Shown one piece after another: positions 49,241-60,018 of a stretch of DNA of 64,000 nucleotides. The position numbers were made by a program, and so were the translations under genes. Below the pieces are notes generated by a model, which was not told the origin of the DNA, did no database searches, and was given only the letters and a program-made list of their open reading frames with translations. Position 1 is the stretch's first letter. Every line of letters starts with the position of its first letter. Origin of the DNA: Sternotherus odoratus (lineage: Eukaryota > Chordata > Testudines > Kinosternidae); assembly GCA_032164245.1 (NCBI GenBank), contig JAVMKO010000002.1, forward strand, positions 178,876,920 to 178,940,919, written 5' to 3'.

Positions 49241-50998
49241 CTTAACCTAGGAGCAATGCTCTAAGCACTGGCACATTAATTAATGGTTTAGAAATTCTTT
49301 ATTTGGGAGCTGAAAGATAAGGGTGCACTAGAAAAACCCTGCAAATGCAACAGCTGAAGAGAAGTGTAAAAGGTACTGCACAGTTATACACTGCCGCAGT
49401 TAACAAAGTGACATGAAAATTGCCCGGCTGATACATTGTGTAATTTGTGACGAGCACCTGTGTTTTTAGCCTTGAAAAGAGTTTCTGTGTTGGTTGTTAT
49501 ATCTCTATAGGAGCCTTCTACTTCTGTCAACAACTGTTATTGTGGATTTAATGATCTTGAAGAATCTGAAATTCAGTCCTCATTCATCTTACAGAGAGGT
49601 AAATACTGGTTGGATGAATAGGAGTCGGACTGTAGACCCACTGACTGTAGAGAGGTCACCATTTCTCAAAGGCTTTGTCCATTTGAAAAGACTCCACATT
49701 ACATTAAGTGCTTTATTTGAAATGTCTAATTTATATGATTTTATACCTGATAATGGGAATTATGTCCACAAAAACTCTACTTATGTTAACTGTCTTAAGC
49801 ACTTAATTTGGTAAAAGTTTCATTTTTAGGAATTCACACAGAAGTTTGTACCACTAAAACTTTGCCTTCCATCCACTTAAAAAACATCATAGGTCTGCAG
49901 CATGAATCCTCACAGCTTTCTCTGTAGTGTAGTGAGAAATCTATAGCAACTTGACCTTTGTGACTTCACAAATGACAGAGCTATTTTGAGAGTGACAGTT
50001 TTTCCTTGATTATTGAAATCCATTATCACAGTGTGCTCATGCTCATTTTGCTGTTACACATCCAGGGATGTATGGAGCCTTTCACAGAAGTAGATATACA
50101 CTCCAGAACTGTTTCTTAGAAGGCAAAAGTTGCCAAGTAAAGGTGGTAGTACACAGTCTTCAAAACAAAATCATGAGTTATGTTTTGCCGAAAGAAAATC
50201 TGTAGCCTGCCATGTCCCCCTGCTGCTGTCATAATGAAATGATAATATCCTAAGAATATAATACAAATGGATAAAGACTCAGAATAAATGGTAACAGGTG
50301 TAACTTAAATCTCATCCATACGTGGATATTTTCAACAATTTATTTACCCTGTTCAATAAAGGAAGGGAGTATATAAAGTATTAAATGCACAGATATGCAG
50401 TACATAACCTGTGTTACCTGATAACTGAATTATTTTTATTAAAGTATTTTTAACAGAATCATAAGCCACCCTTTCTTCTCTGTCCAGAGTGCCAAGTGCC
50501 CATCCAGGATTTTAATCTCCTCCTTTCTGGCCGCACCACTGTAACCTTGTTAGTCTCAAATTCATTCAAAAAGTTACTGCCAAAATCATCTGACTCATTG
50601 CTTTGATTCTGTCACCCTGCTCTTTGAGACCTTCCACTAGTTTCCTTTCTCCATCGTATCAAATAGAAATAGAAACTGATTATCTCCACCTTTAAGGCAT
50701 TTCACAACTGATCTGCACTCTGCCAACCAGACCCATTACCTTCACGCACCCTCAACCACTGTCTTCACTCCAGCAACTTATTTTCCATCCTGCAGTATGT
50801 TGCTCTCCTCCCACAACAACTCCATACTTTCTTCCATGTTTTATAAACTTCCCTCCAAAATTTGTAAAGTAATATTTTCCTTTTAATAAATGCTTTCTGA
50901 AGACTGATTTCAGCTGTGATGTGTTCAGAACGCTGTCTGTAAATGACTAGGCAGGTGGTGAGCTACATTGTGTACACACCTAATCTAAGGCCCTGTCT
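49241..50998. other. DGKB intron, no recognised element
   Basis: AT-rich. 50460-50900 has a pyrimidine-rich bias suggesting an old minus-strand retroposon. Nothing specific is recognised. Confidence 0.5.
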
Positions 50999-51462
50999 TC
51001 ACTACCACTTTAATTCGATGTTAACGACGTTAGGTCGAATTAAATGTGTACCTGTCTTCACATACATGCTGTTAACGTCGATGTAAAGGGCCCTCAAGAT
51101 CGAAATTGGAACTCCTGCCTGACGAGAGAAATAAGGCTAATCTCGACATTCCAAGCTCGACTGTGGGCTAGTGAAGACGGAACCCGACATTAATAGCCTC
51201 CAGAGGCTGTCCCACAATGCTCCATTCTGACCACTCTGGACTGCCTCACTGCTCCACTGTGACCGCTCTGCACTGCACTCTGAACTCGCTGCTCTGGCCA
51301 GGTAGATAAGACCCGGGAACATTTGAATGCCATTTCCTGTTTGGTCAGCGTGGCCAGCTCACCTGAACTGCTCAGTCGCCATTCAGAGCAATCAGCAGCA
51401 CTAGCCGCCATGCAGAGCTCAGCATCACAAGACTCCATGCAGAGCTCATCTACCCTGGAGAG

Positions 51463-51928
51463 GTGCTGGATCTCATCGCTATCTGGGGAGAGGAATCCGT
51501 GATGTTGGAACTACGAAACAACAAACAGAATGCCAACACCTATGGAAGAGTCTCCAAGGCCATGCTAGAAAGGGGCCACAACAGGGACACCACACAGTGC
51601 CGCGTGAAAATTAAGGAGCTGCGGCAATCGTTCCAGAAAGCCAAGGAGGCAAACGGACGATCCGGGGGCGTGCCACGGACATGCAGGTTCTACAATGAAC
51701 TAAATGCGATAATGGGGGGCGCCCCCACCACCATCGCGCCGGTCTGCGTGGACTCCACCGATGGGATAATCGTCAGGGAGGAGACTGATTCCGAGGAGGA
51801 CGACCATGAAGAAGAGGAAAATCTCACGGAGCAGCAGGAGCCCAGCTGCAGTGGAGAACCCGTGTTCCCAGAGAGCCAGGAGCTGTTTGTCACCCTGGAT
51901 CCAGTACCCTCCCAAGCCTCCCAGGGGG
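51463..51928 (+). CDS. Harbinger Myb/SANT-like protein, exon 1
   Basis: The frame reads GEVLDLIAIWGEESVMLELR, then RVSKAMLERGHNRDTTQCRV, KIKELRQSFQKAKEANGRSG and RFYNELNAIMGG: a trihelix Myb/SANT-like DNA-binding domain. An acidic stretch (EETDSEEDDHEEEE) and PESQELFVTLD follow. The exon ends before GTAAGTG in phase 1. In related elements such a protein brings transposase to the nucleus and the ends (family knowledge). The start is damaged. The frame upstream (ELIYPGEV) lacks the usual first Trp of the domain, and ATGs at 51412 and 51437 are in other frames, so an N-terminal deletion or frameshift is likely. 51463 is only the first possible alternative codon. Confidence 0.8.
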
Positions 51929-52039
51929 GTAAGTGTTTCTTTTTTAAGTGATTACATGACGCGTGATTTTGTAAAGGAAACATTTATTAATGAGTAACTT
52001 GCCCTAAGGACTTAGCGTGCTTTCATTGCTGGTCAATTT

Positions 52040-52645
52040 CTACTCAAAGAGTTTGTCAATATACTCCGGGATTGACCATAAGTCCTCCGCGGACATTTCA
52101 AGGAAGCTATCCAGGAGGTAGCGATGAATCCAGCGCAGCCGATTTCTGGGGAGAGCCGCCTTAAGTGGTCCCCCGTGATAGGACACCAACCCACGCCACG
52201 AAAGTAGTAAGTTGTCTGGTATCATTGAGCAGGCTAGCATTGCGGCGTATGGACCAGGACTTTGCATGGAGTCAAGGAGCATGCGCTCCCTATCTCTCCG
52301 AGAAATTCTCAGCAAAGTGATGTCATTCAGGGTTGCCTGTTTGAGATACGGACTGCAATTAGTAGGGAGATAAAGAGTCCCAGCTGCAAAGTACTCTTTT
52401 CTGCTGAGGACCGACCAACCGCACCCCCCCCCCCACGAACGCTGACCGCCCCCCCCCCAGCCCGTAGCGGTAGCTAGCAGGGAATCTGAGCAGTCTGCAC
52501 GCGGTTGCTTCCGCTTCAGATCCAACGCGCACCCAACACCCCCCCCCCAGCCCGTAGCGGTAGCTAGCAGGGAATCTGAGCAGTCTGCACGCGGTCTGAA
52601 GAGCCCCAAAAAGACCTTAGCCCTTAGCGAGAGTTTTTTTGGCAT
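52040..52645 (-). CDS. Third Harbinger ORF, antisense within the Myb-like gene's intron
   Basis: A 201-codon frame on the minus strand with ATG at 52645 and stop at 52040. The N-terminal third includes two copies of PRADCSDSLLATATGWGG from a tandem duplication and glycine tracts from G-runs. The C-terminal 110 residues look like ordinary protein: NDITLLRISRRDRERMLLDS, GPYAAMLACSMIPDNLLLSW, RGLVSYHGGPLKAALPRNRL and SIPEYIDKLFE. It resembles no domain I can name. It lies wholly in the 51929-53012 intron. It may be a real accessory gene of this Harbinger lineage, or a captured exon. Confidence 0.5.
   Translation of the reverse strand: MPKKLSLRAKVFLGLFRPRADCSDSLLATATGWGGGVGCALDLKRKQPRADCSDSLLATATGWGGGGQRSWGGGCGWSVLSRKEYFAAGTLYLPTNCSPYLKQATLNDITLLRISRRDRERMLLDSMQSPGPYAAMLACSMIPDNLLLSWRGLVSYHGGPLKAALPRNRLRWIHRYLLDSFLEMSAEDLWSIPEYIDKLFE
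52452..52597. repeat. Tandem duplication with C-runs
   Basis: CAGCCCGTAGCGGTAGCTAG and the following 30 or so bases to CTGCACGCGG occur twice, about 93 bp apart, each after a run of C. It produces the internal repeat in the antisense ORF. Confidence 0.88.
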
Positions 52646-53012
52646 TTGCTTTGCAGTTTGCGGTTTCAGTGGGAGCCAGCCACGCGGTGGGGGGAAGGGG
52701 GCGGGGTTATTCTACAGTATGCAAGCGCCACTTTTAACTTACCATGGCCGGCTGCATGGTGATTTCAGAAGCTGTCTTGGGCTGAGGCACGCATATGTGT
52801 CTGAGATGCTCTGACTTTTCTGTGAGCTAGTCAGTCACTTTTAGGTGTAGAACATGACCTTGTACAGAAATCATATCAGGCCTCTGAATACTGAGGTTGC
52901 AAATGGCATAGTACTCCCATTGTGTACCGTCCGAGACTGCATCTGCCTCCTAACCTTTTGAATGTATCTGTCTCATAACTTTCAAACTTTCTTTGCCCAC
53001 ATTCGCACACAG

Positions 53013-53536
53013 ATGAACAATTATCTCAGAATCCCCCATCCTGCTCCTCCCGCCGTGCACCGCAGATAAGAAAGCGTAAAAAGAAAACGCGAACGCGCGA
53101 TGAGATGTTCAGTGACATCGTGGAGAACTCGCGCGCTGAGGCAGCCCGCCAGACGGACTGGAGGGAAAGAATGATAGAGGCAAGGGATCGAGAGATACAG
53201 GCAAGGGATCGAGAGAGAGAGGCAAGGAATCGAGAGAGGCAGGAATGGAGAGCCGCTGCAGAAAAGAGAGAAGAGTGCGAAGAAAGACGCATGGATGCTT
53301 TCCTCCGCATAATGAAGGACCAGAGCGACATGCTGCGATCTCTGGTGGAGCTGCAGCATGCCCAAAGACCACCTCTGCAGCCCCTGTGTAACCACCTCCC
53401 CCCCTCCCCAACTCCCATAGCTTCCCCACCCAGACGCGGGGTGAGAACACGGGGGGGCAAGCTCCGTGGGCCACTCCACTCTACCCCACAAGCTAGCAGA
53501 AGCAGCAGCAGCAGCAGCAGCAGGCTGACGTTCTAG
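53013..53536 (+). CDS. Harbinger Myb/SANT-like protein, exon 2
   Basis: After the acceptor ACATTCGCACACAG the frame continues exon 1 through a split Asp: DEQLSQNPPSCSS, then RKRKKKTRTRDEMFSDIVEN, a basic nuclear-localisation-like stretch. A long charged helix follows (REIQARDREREARNRERQEW and DAFLRIMKDQSDMLRSLVEL), likely a coiled coil. It ends with a Ser-rich tail from an AGC run and a stop at 53534-53536. A polyadenylation signal AATAAA follows at 53674. Confidence 0.82.
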
Positions 53537-53673
53537 GAAAACTTTTAAAAGCTGCTTGACCACCCCTCCTCTCCCCCCTTCCCCCCCCTCCTCTGTCCAC
53601 CCCCACTGCGACTGCCGGTTTCCCTCCAGGATACCAGGACAGTGATCCCCTGTATTTGTATTTCCGATTAACC

Positions 53674-53679
53674 AATAAA
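53674..53679 (+). terminator. Polyadenylation signal of the Myb-like gene
   Basis: AATAAA about 140 bp after the stop codon, in the gap between the convergent Myb-like and transposase genes. Confidence 0.65.
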
Positions 53680-53812
53680 GGAACCATGATTTTTCAAACA
53701 GTGATTTTATTTCCTCTGCAAGCATTGGGATGGGGGAGGGAAAGCATGGGGAGGGGGGAGGGAAATAGGGTTCAAGGGCAGCAGGCTTAGAGCACAGCAA
53801 GGGAGCAGATTC

Positions 53813-55160
53813 TCAAACGCCATCTCGGGCACTCATAAAACTGTCTTTCAAGGCGTCCCTGAGGCGCAGGGCCTCACGGTGTGCCTTTCTACTTTCCCTG
53901 CTGTGTGGCTGCTCATAAGTAGCAGAAAGTAAATTTGCCTCTGCCTCCCAGCCCGCCATAAACTTTTCCCCCTTGCTCTCACAGATATTGTGGAGCACAG
54001 AGCAAGCAGCAATAACAATGGGGATATTTCTCTCGCAGATGTCTGAGCGAATCAGTAAGGAACACCATCGCCCCTTCAGACGGCCAAATGCACACTCTAC
54101 GGCCATTCTGCACTTGCTCAGCCTGTAGTTGAGCAGCTCCTGACCCCTGTCCAGGGCTCCTGTGTAGGGCTTCATAAGCCAGGGCATTAGGGGGTAGGCT
54201 GGGTCCCCAATGATCACGATCGGCATTTCGACCCCCCCCCCCCATGGAAATTTTCTGGTCGGGGAAGAAAGTGCCTTGCTGCAGCTGTCTAAAAACCCTA
54301 GAGTTCCTGAACACTCGAGCGTCATGAAGCTTTCCCGGCCACCGCAGGTACAGGTCGGTGAAACGTCCCTTGTGGTCAACCACTGCTTGCATGACCATTG
54401 AGTAATATCCCTTCCGGTTTCTGTACTCGGCGGCCTCGTGGTCCGGTGCCAGGATAGGGATATGAGTCCCATCTATAGCCCCACCACAGTTAGGGAATCC
54501 CATGGTGGCAAAGCCATCTATTGTGGCTTGCAGGTTTCCGAGGTTTATAACCCGGTGTAGCAGCCGCTCGACCATTGCCCTGCTTACTTGCATCACAGCA
54601 AAGCCCACTGTAGACCTACCCACCCCAAACTGATTCGCCACTGACCGGTAGCTGTCTGGCGTTGCAAGCTTCCAGAGGGCTATCGCCACTCGCTTCTCCA
54701 CTGTAAGGGCCGCTCTCATTTTGGTATTCCTGCGCCGGAGGGCCGGGGACAGCAAGTCACAAAGTTCCATGAAGGTGCCCTTTTGCATGCGGAAGTTTCT
54801 GAGCCACTGGGAGTCATCCCAGACCCGCAGCACTATGCGGTCCCACCAGTCCGTGCTTGTTTCCCTGGCCCAGAATCGGCGTTCGATGGCATGAGCCTGC
54901 CCCATTGCCACCATTTTTGACAGATTGTCAGTCGCCCTACTTCCAAAACCGTCAGTGTCCCTGTCGTCCCCGCTGTGCACGTCTTCGTCCATCTCGTGCA
55001 CGTCCTGGTCCATCTCCTCCGCACTGTCGTTGGGTTCCAGAAAGCACAGTTGTCCCCGGATCGCGTTCCTCCTCTGCAGACGGTGCAGCATGAACTCCGC
55101 AACCGTGATCGAGGTCCTCACAACGGCCATTACTGCAGCCGTGGTGTCAGCGGGCTCCAT
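53813..55160 (-). pseudogene. PIF/Harbinger transposase (HARBI1-type), one frameshift
   Basis: Starts at ATG 55160 (MEPADTTAAVMAVVRTSITV). An acidic region precedes the helix-turn-helix (VEKRVAIALWKLATPDSYRS, NQFGVGRSTVG). The DDE domain follows: CGGAIDGTHIPIL with the first Asp, IIGDPAYPLMPWLMKPY with the second, and ECAFGRLKGRW with the Glu. The end is RDALKDSFMSARDGV. The reading frame changes at a run of 12 G (54232-54243), just before the second catalytic Asp. About 449 codons in total, the usual size. Apart from this homopolymer all catalytic residues are intact. A sequencing or assembly error in the run would make it functional on paper; otherwise it is a recently disabled gene. Confidence 0.88.
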
Positions 55161-55289
55161 GCTTGCAATGCTATGGCGTTAGCATGGCGCGGAGAAAGGG
55201 CGCGAATTATGGGATGCCTACCTACAGTGCACTGCTCGTAATGGGGGTGGGCGGCGCGGAAAAAGGGCGCGAAATTTGGAAATGCCTAC

Positions 55290-56418
55290 TGTAAGGGTCG
55301 CGTCGGCGGGGCGCGGCCCTGAGGGGAATTAGCTGGGTCGCACGGGGTACCCTCCGTTCGGGGCTCAGGCCCTTGGGTGGGGCCAATCACGAGTCCCTTA
55401 GTCCGGGGCTCAGGCCCTTGGTTGGGCCAGTCACGAGTCCCTCAGTCCAGGGCTCAGGCCCTTGGTTGGGCCAGTCACGAGTCCCTCAGTCCGGGGCTCA
55501 GGCCCTTGGTTGGGCCAGTCACGAGTCCCTCAGTCTGGGGCTCAGGCCCTTGGTTGGGCCAGTCACGAGTCCCTCAGTCCGGGGCTCAGGCCCTTGGTTG
55601 GGCCAGTCACGAGTCCCTCAGTCCGGGGCTCACCCGGGGTCCTGGCAGCAGGAGCTTCGCAGCGGTCAGTGGGGATCCCGGCCGAAACACACTGACATCG
55701 GCTCCTCCCCCGGGCTGCTTCCGTTCCCCCCTTCCCCAGGTACCTGGGCTGTTGCGGGGTCCTCCCCGGAGCCGAGGGTCATCGGCTCTTCCGGGTCGCT
55801 GTCGGGCGGCAGGTTGGGCAGGCTCTCGGGGTCGCTGGTGTACTCTGCTGGCGGTTCCTCCGGGTAGTAGGCCGTCGGCGGTGTCGGGGACGGCGGACCC
55901 TCCGCCGGGTAGAGCTCCGGAGGCGAGGTCGACGGCGGGTCCCAACGGGGTTCCGGGGGTAGCTCCGGTCTTTCCTCGGGGCAGCCGGCGGTCTGAGTCC
56001 TCAGCCGGTCTTCCAACCGAGGGTCGAGGGGCTCCTCTGGGTAATGGCCGAGGGGCAAGCTCGGCGGTCTCTCCCAATAGTGGGGAGACTGCTGGAGAGG
56101 CGGGTTCCGGTACGGGGCCACTCCTGGAGCGGCTCCCTCCACCGGTGTCGGCCCGCCGACTGAGCCCGGCGGCCATCCTTTTCTAGTTCCGGGTCCGCCC
56201 CCTGACCCTCGGGGGCGGGGCTGACCCGGCGCTACTGCGGCGTCCCCCGGCGCTGGCTCCAGACCGCGTGGCTCGCGGTCTGCCGGGAGCCGCGTTCCCC
56301 CTCTCCGGCTCCCGACCTTCTGGGGGCGGGGCTCCTGCGGCGTCCGTGCGGCTTTCTCCGGCCCCGGCCGGGTGCCGCCTCGGGCGCGATCGGCCGGGAG
56401 CCGCGGCGCCCCGCTACA
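55290..56418. mobile_element. Probable solo LTR inserted in the Harbinger element
   Basis: Starts TGTAAGGGTCGCG and ends GCCCCGCTACA (TG...CA), flanked by a perfect 5-bp duplication CCTAC (55285-55289 and 56419-56423). It is very GC-rich. No internal LTR-LTR duplication is present, so it is a solo LTR or an LTR-like unit. A minus-strand frame of 253 codons (55666-56427), rich in Pro and Glu (YYPEEPPAEYTSDPESL), crosses most of it and starts in the flank. No domain, and GC content makes long frames easy. Confidence 0.7.
55361..55630. repeat. 44-bp minisatellite, about six copies
   Basis: Units contain GGGCTCAGGCCCTTGGTTGG and CCAGTCACGAGTCCCTCAG; unit starts are at 55361, 55406, 55450, 55494, 55538, 55582 and (partial) 55626. 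Copies are nearly identical. Confidence 0.95.
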
Positions 56419-56655
56419 CCTACCCATAGTGCAGCACTCGAAATGGTGCCTGCTGGGGGATCAGGGAACTGTGGGATAGGTACCCAGAGTGCAACGCTCG
56501 TCATGTCGACGCTTGCAAAAGTTTTGCGGACAGACACTGTCGACTTGCTGTGCTTAGCTGTGCCTAGTGAAGACACACAACATCGACTGTATACAGTCGC
56601 GTTCACAACATCGAAATAAAGGAAATCGAACTACTGCTGTAGTGAAGACATACCC

Positions 56656-58196
56656 AATATGTAGCATGTTCATACCATTGTTATCTTAGTTTCCCTCTCC
56701 CCACTCATTCTTGTTGGTTTCATTCACCTCTTGTGTCTTATCATTAACTTAGATTGTAGGCTAATTATAACATGATGTCTTTTTTACTACATATTTGCAC
56801 AGTGCCTCTTACTGTATGTTTGGTCTCAGGAATTAATCAGGTTAAATGCATTTCATTCAAAAGGATAACTCATTCAAACTGTTTGAATGAGTTATCCTTT
56901 CATGTCCATGTCCATCAGAGTTATTCTTTCATGTCCATGTTTGACTGATGGTGTATTACTAAGTAGCATATGCTGTCCTGTACTGTTTTAGTTTTGTTTT
57001 GTGTGACAGATTCCTAAATAAGTCCGTAAATCTGATTTAAGGAAAATGCAGACTATATTCATGGAATGGTATGATATCCACATCAATGGCCGTTTTCAAC
57101 GTAGATGCCTTATGTTGGCCACCAAAATATGAATTTAGGTTCTGACCTTAAAATGCCTTCGGCATGAGCGGAAGCCTCTATCTGTATTGAATCCTTTGAA
57201 TTAAGTGGGGCTCCACACAGGTACAAAGATCTCCCTGTACACAGTGCACTGAAGAATTGGGGTCTTATCTTTGCAAATATATTATTCAATTAGTTCTCTA
57301 ATTTGTTGTGTTGAAAAGTGTTGCACCCTTGTTGCAGTATTGCAGACAGTGCTATCTGAAAATCAGTATTTTTTCAACTATTCAGCTGCTTGGCACCCAT
57401 GTACCAGTTAATCTTCTCACATTAAAATATAGTCCTCAGGAGAGAAATATTTTGCCCCTCACTGTAATAAACTGCCTGTTTAATTAAAGTGATTTTATTA
57501 GAATGATTTACTGTAATTATCATCTCATGAATAGTGTCTTTTCAGTGTAGAAACACTGTAACTGAGTGTTATTATGAGGTTGGAGTGTGTGCTGTCCAGT
57601 TACACGGCCAACTCGAGCCCGCTTTGGCAGTCTGGATGGAGAGAAAAGCTGTGTTTAGTTTTCCATTCATAGAATGGAGTCCAGAAAATAAGCAATTTCA
57701 GGCATTGATATTCATGTTAGCATCCAATTTTTGTATGGGATGATAAATATAATTAAGAAGTAAATATTTCCACAACCTAATTGCTATGTCTTTGGGCTCT
57801 GTTCTGCTCTGTGGATGCTTGGTTTAAGGAGGTTTAATGATGAATTACATGGATAGAAAAGATACATCAGTTGGGTTAGTCAATTAATCCCAGGATTCTG
57901 TGTATAGAGGAGAAGCAAGTAAGTGGCAGAGATCATCTGGGGAAAAGGGAGAAACCGATGGGGTCATACTCTTGCTTCAATGGATACCCGCTAAAATCTA
58001 TCTCTAATTTACTCTGAAGAAGTAGTGTCAAGGGTGAGCTGTCCTCTCCTTCCCCTCTCCCCATGTATAAACTGCATTAAGGTAAAAACACTAACTGTAT
58101 TTCTGTGTGACTGAGATATTAGGTTACATTACTTAAATAACAAAGACATGAAAGAGCTATAAAGGTCACCTAAGATAAATGCAGGTAAAATCTGAG
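56656..58196. other. DGKB intron, no recognised gene
   Basis: AT-rich, no exon recognised. It contains the palindrome at 56860-56900 described separately. The 69-codon frame at 57534 has no splice context matching DGKB. Confidence 0.55.
56860..56900. repeat. Perfect 20-bp palindrome with 1-nt centre
   Basis: AAAGGATAACTCATTCAAAC, one T, then its exact reverse complement. The text after it (CATGTCCATG) is repeated about 35 bp further on after a second, imperfect copy of the right arm (GTTATTCTTT). Confidence 0.95.
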
Positions 58197-58198
58197 TA

Positions 58199-58596
58199 CA
58201 CTAGAACCTCATACTTATGAACACCAGAGTTATGAACTGACCAGTCAACCACACACCACATTTGGAACCAGAAATGTGCAATCAGGCAGCGGCAGAGACA
58301 AAAAGGAAAAGAAAAGAAAAAGCAAATACAGTACAGTATTGTGTTAAATGTAAACTACTAAAAAATTAAAGTGAGAGTTTTAAAAAAAAGATTTGACATG
58401 GTTAGGAAACTGGTTTTGTGCTGGTTTCATTTAAATTCAAATGGTAAAAGCAGCATTTTTCTTCTGCATAGCAAAGTTTCAAAGCTGTATTAAGTCAATG
58501 TTCAGTTGTAAACTTTGAAAGAACAACCATGATATTTTGCTCAGAGTTACAAACAACCTCCATTCCTGAGATGTTTGTAACTCTGAGGTTCTCCTG
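58199..58596. mobile_element. Mariner/Tigger-like MITE
   Basis: Ends CACTAGAACCTCATACTTAT and, as reverse complement of the right end, CAGGAGAACCTCAGAGTTAC: imperfect inverted repeats of about 27 bp. TA lies on each side (58197-58198 and 58597-58598), as in the Tc1/mariner superfamily. 398 bp, non-coding. Confidence 0.8.
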
Positions 58597-58598
58597 TA

Positions 58599-59740
58599 TG
58601 TGGCTTATGCTAGATTTTAGAGAAAAGTTGTTTTAGAGAATATATTAGAGTTTTAAAACTTGTTAGTTCAGTACAATTTTATTATCCCTCGATGTGTAAA
58701 GTTGTCCTCCTTAGTTACCATGAATATACAGATCTCAGAGTACCTTGTGTGTACAGGTTTCTGAGTGAAAGTAATAGTAGTAATTTAGTTTTAATGATTA
58801 AAACAGTTTTTCTATAAATCAGATTGTTTAAATTAGCTGGAATTAGAAATAAATGCTGTAGCTGATACAGTACATACACAAAACAGATAAAGTTATTGTA
58901 ATAATAATAATTAATAATAATACAAAGCAAAAAATGTGATTAGAAAACAACACAATTGCAATGAGTATTTAAGACTGCTTTCCTTTTCTATACATGTGGG
59001 CCTAATCTGCCCTGGGAAAACCTGTTTTTAAATCCTGTTCGGGACATCATGGTTTAAGCCACAAAAGCTGAACCAGTTTTTAAATTGGTTTGAATTTTGT
59101 AGAGTAGGCCCTTGTATTTCATTCTCTGTTTGGCTCTGACCTTTTCTGCACTAGACAAGTATAGCATGGTAAGTAACATTTTACTTCATCAGTTGATTGT
59201 GACACACCTTGCATTCACACACACACAGCTCTTCAGTACCAACCATGCTAAAGTACCAGTCCCAATAGACTATGTATTAACAGGATCAGTACTATCTGTC
59301 TGATCTTTCATCATTCCAATCTCAGCCACTTCTCTGCCATTATGGTTGCAGACTGGTGGTAGTCCTAAGCCACTGTCCCATACTGCAGTGCTGATCTTGT
59401 GAAGTTTCCATGCAGAAAGCACTACTTCCAGGAGCTGAACAGGAACTGTGTCATAGGTATTCAAAGGCCATTACAACTGAAATGGTTTAAGACAAAGCTA
59501 GTGTGAATGTGGGACAAATCTTCAAGTGTTCCTAAAAGGATTCTACCCAACTTGTGTGGAAACACAAAACTATATGTTCAATTGGCTCAATTACAAATGA
59601 TTCAGATCTTTAGTGAAGATGAGTTATATGATTCAGCTGTGCTTGGCACAAGGTATTGTGTGAAATTGAGTAAAAACAAGTAGTATCTTGTATAGAAAGA
59701 ATGCATTAAGGAGGAAGAAGGCTAAAGGAGTTTGAGGTGC
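58599..59740. other. DGKB intron, no recognised element
   Basis: AT-rich, ATAATAATTA-type simple runs near 58900, and a short CACACACACA at 59217. Otherwise unassigned. Confidence 0.55.
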
Positions 59741-59744
59741 AAGA

Positions 59745-59985
59745 GGTGTTCTCGTCCATCCTCCCTGTGGAAGGAAAATGCCCAGGTAGGGACTGTCGTA
59801 TCCTAGAAGTCAATGAATGGCTATGCAGGTGGTGTCAGAGAGAAGGCTTTGGATTCTTTTACCATGGGATGGTATTCTAAGAAGGAGGAGTACTAGGCAG
59901 AGACGGAATCCACCCAACAAAGAGAGGGAAGAGCATCATTCCAAGTGGGATGGCTAACCTAGTGAGGAGGGCTTTAAACTAGGTA
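59745..59985 (+). pseudogene. CR1 ORF1 C-terminal fragment (esterase-type)
   Basis: Reads VNEWLCRWCQREGFGF and, after a stop, GRDGIHPTKRGKSIIPSGMA then NLVRRALN. DGIHPTKRG is the Asp-x-x-His block of the SGNH esterase domain of CR1 ORF1. A premature stop (GMVF then TAA) and truncation show it is dead. Confidence 0.72.
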
Positions 59986-60018
59986 CGCCGGGGGAAGGAG
60001 ACCAAAGTCCTGAGGTAA

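Larger units (their letters stand above)
50999..56655. mobile_element. Large PIF/Harbinger transposon, nearly complete
   Basis: 5.66 kb. The left end GGCCCTGTCTTCACTAC and right end GTAGTGAAGACATACCC are inverted termini (14 of 17). TAA precedes the left end and AAT follows the right; a lost T would restore the usual TAA duplication. It encodes a Myb/SANT-like gene on the plus strand, a convergent HARBI1-type transposase on the minus strand and an extra minus-strand ORF in the Myb-like gene's intron. A 1.13-kb solo LTR is inserted at 55290-56418. Low decay indicates a relatively young copy. Confidence 0.88.

Noticed and set aside
55373..56186. Long plus-strand frames (164 and 269 codons) through the solo LTR
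   Set aside because: They translate the 44-bp minisatellite; since 44 is not a multiple of three, all frames repeat the same peptide text. Compositional.
50999..56655. A host (domesticated) HARBI1 or MSANTD gene
   Set aside because: Inverted termini, intact transposon layout and the homopolymer frameshift show a transposon copy rather than the single-copy host gene.
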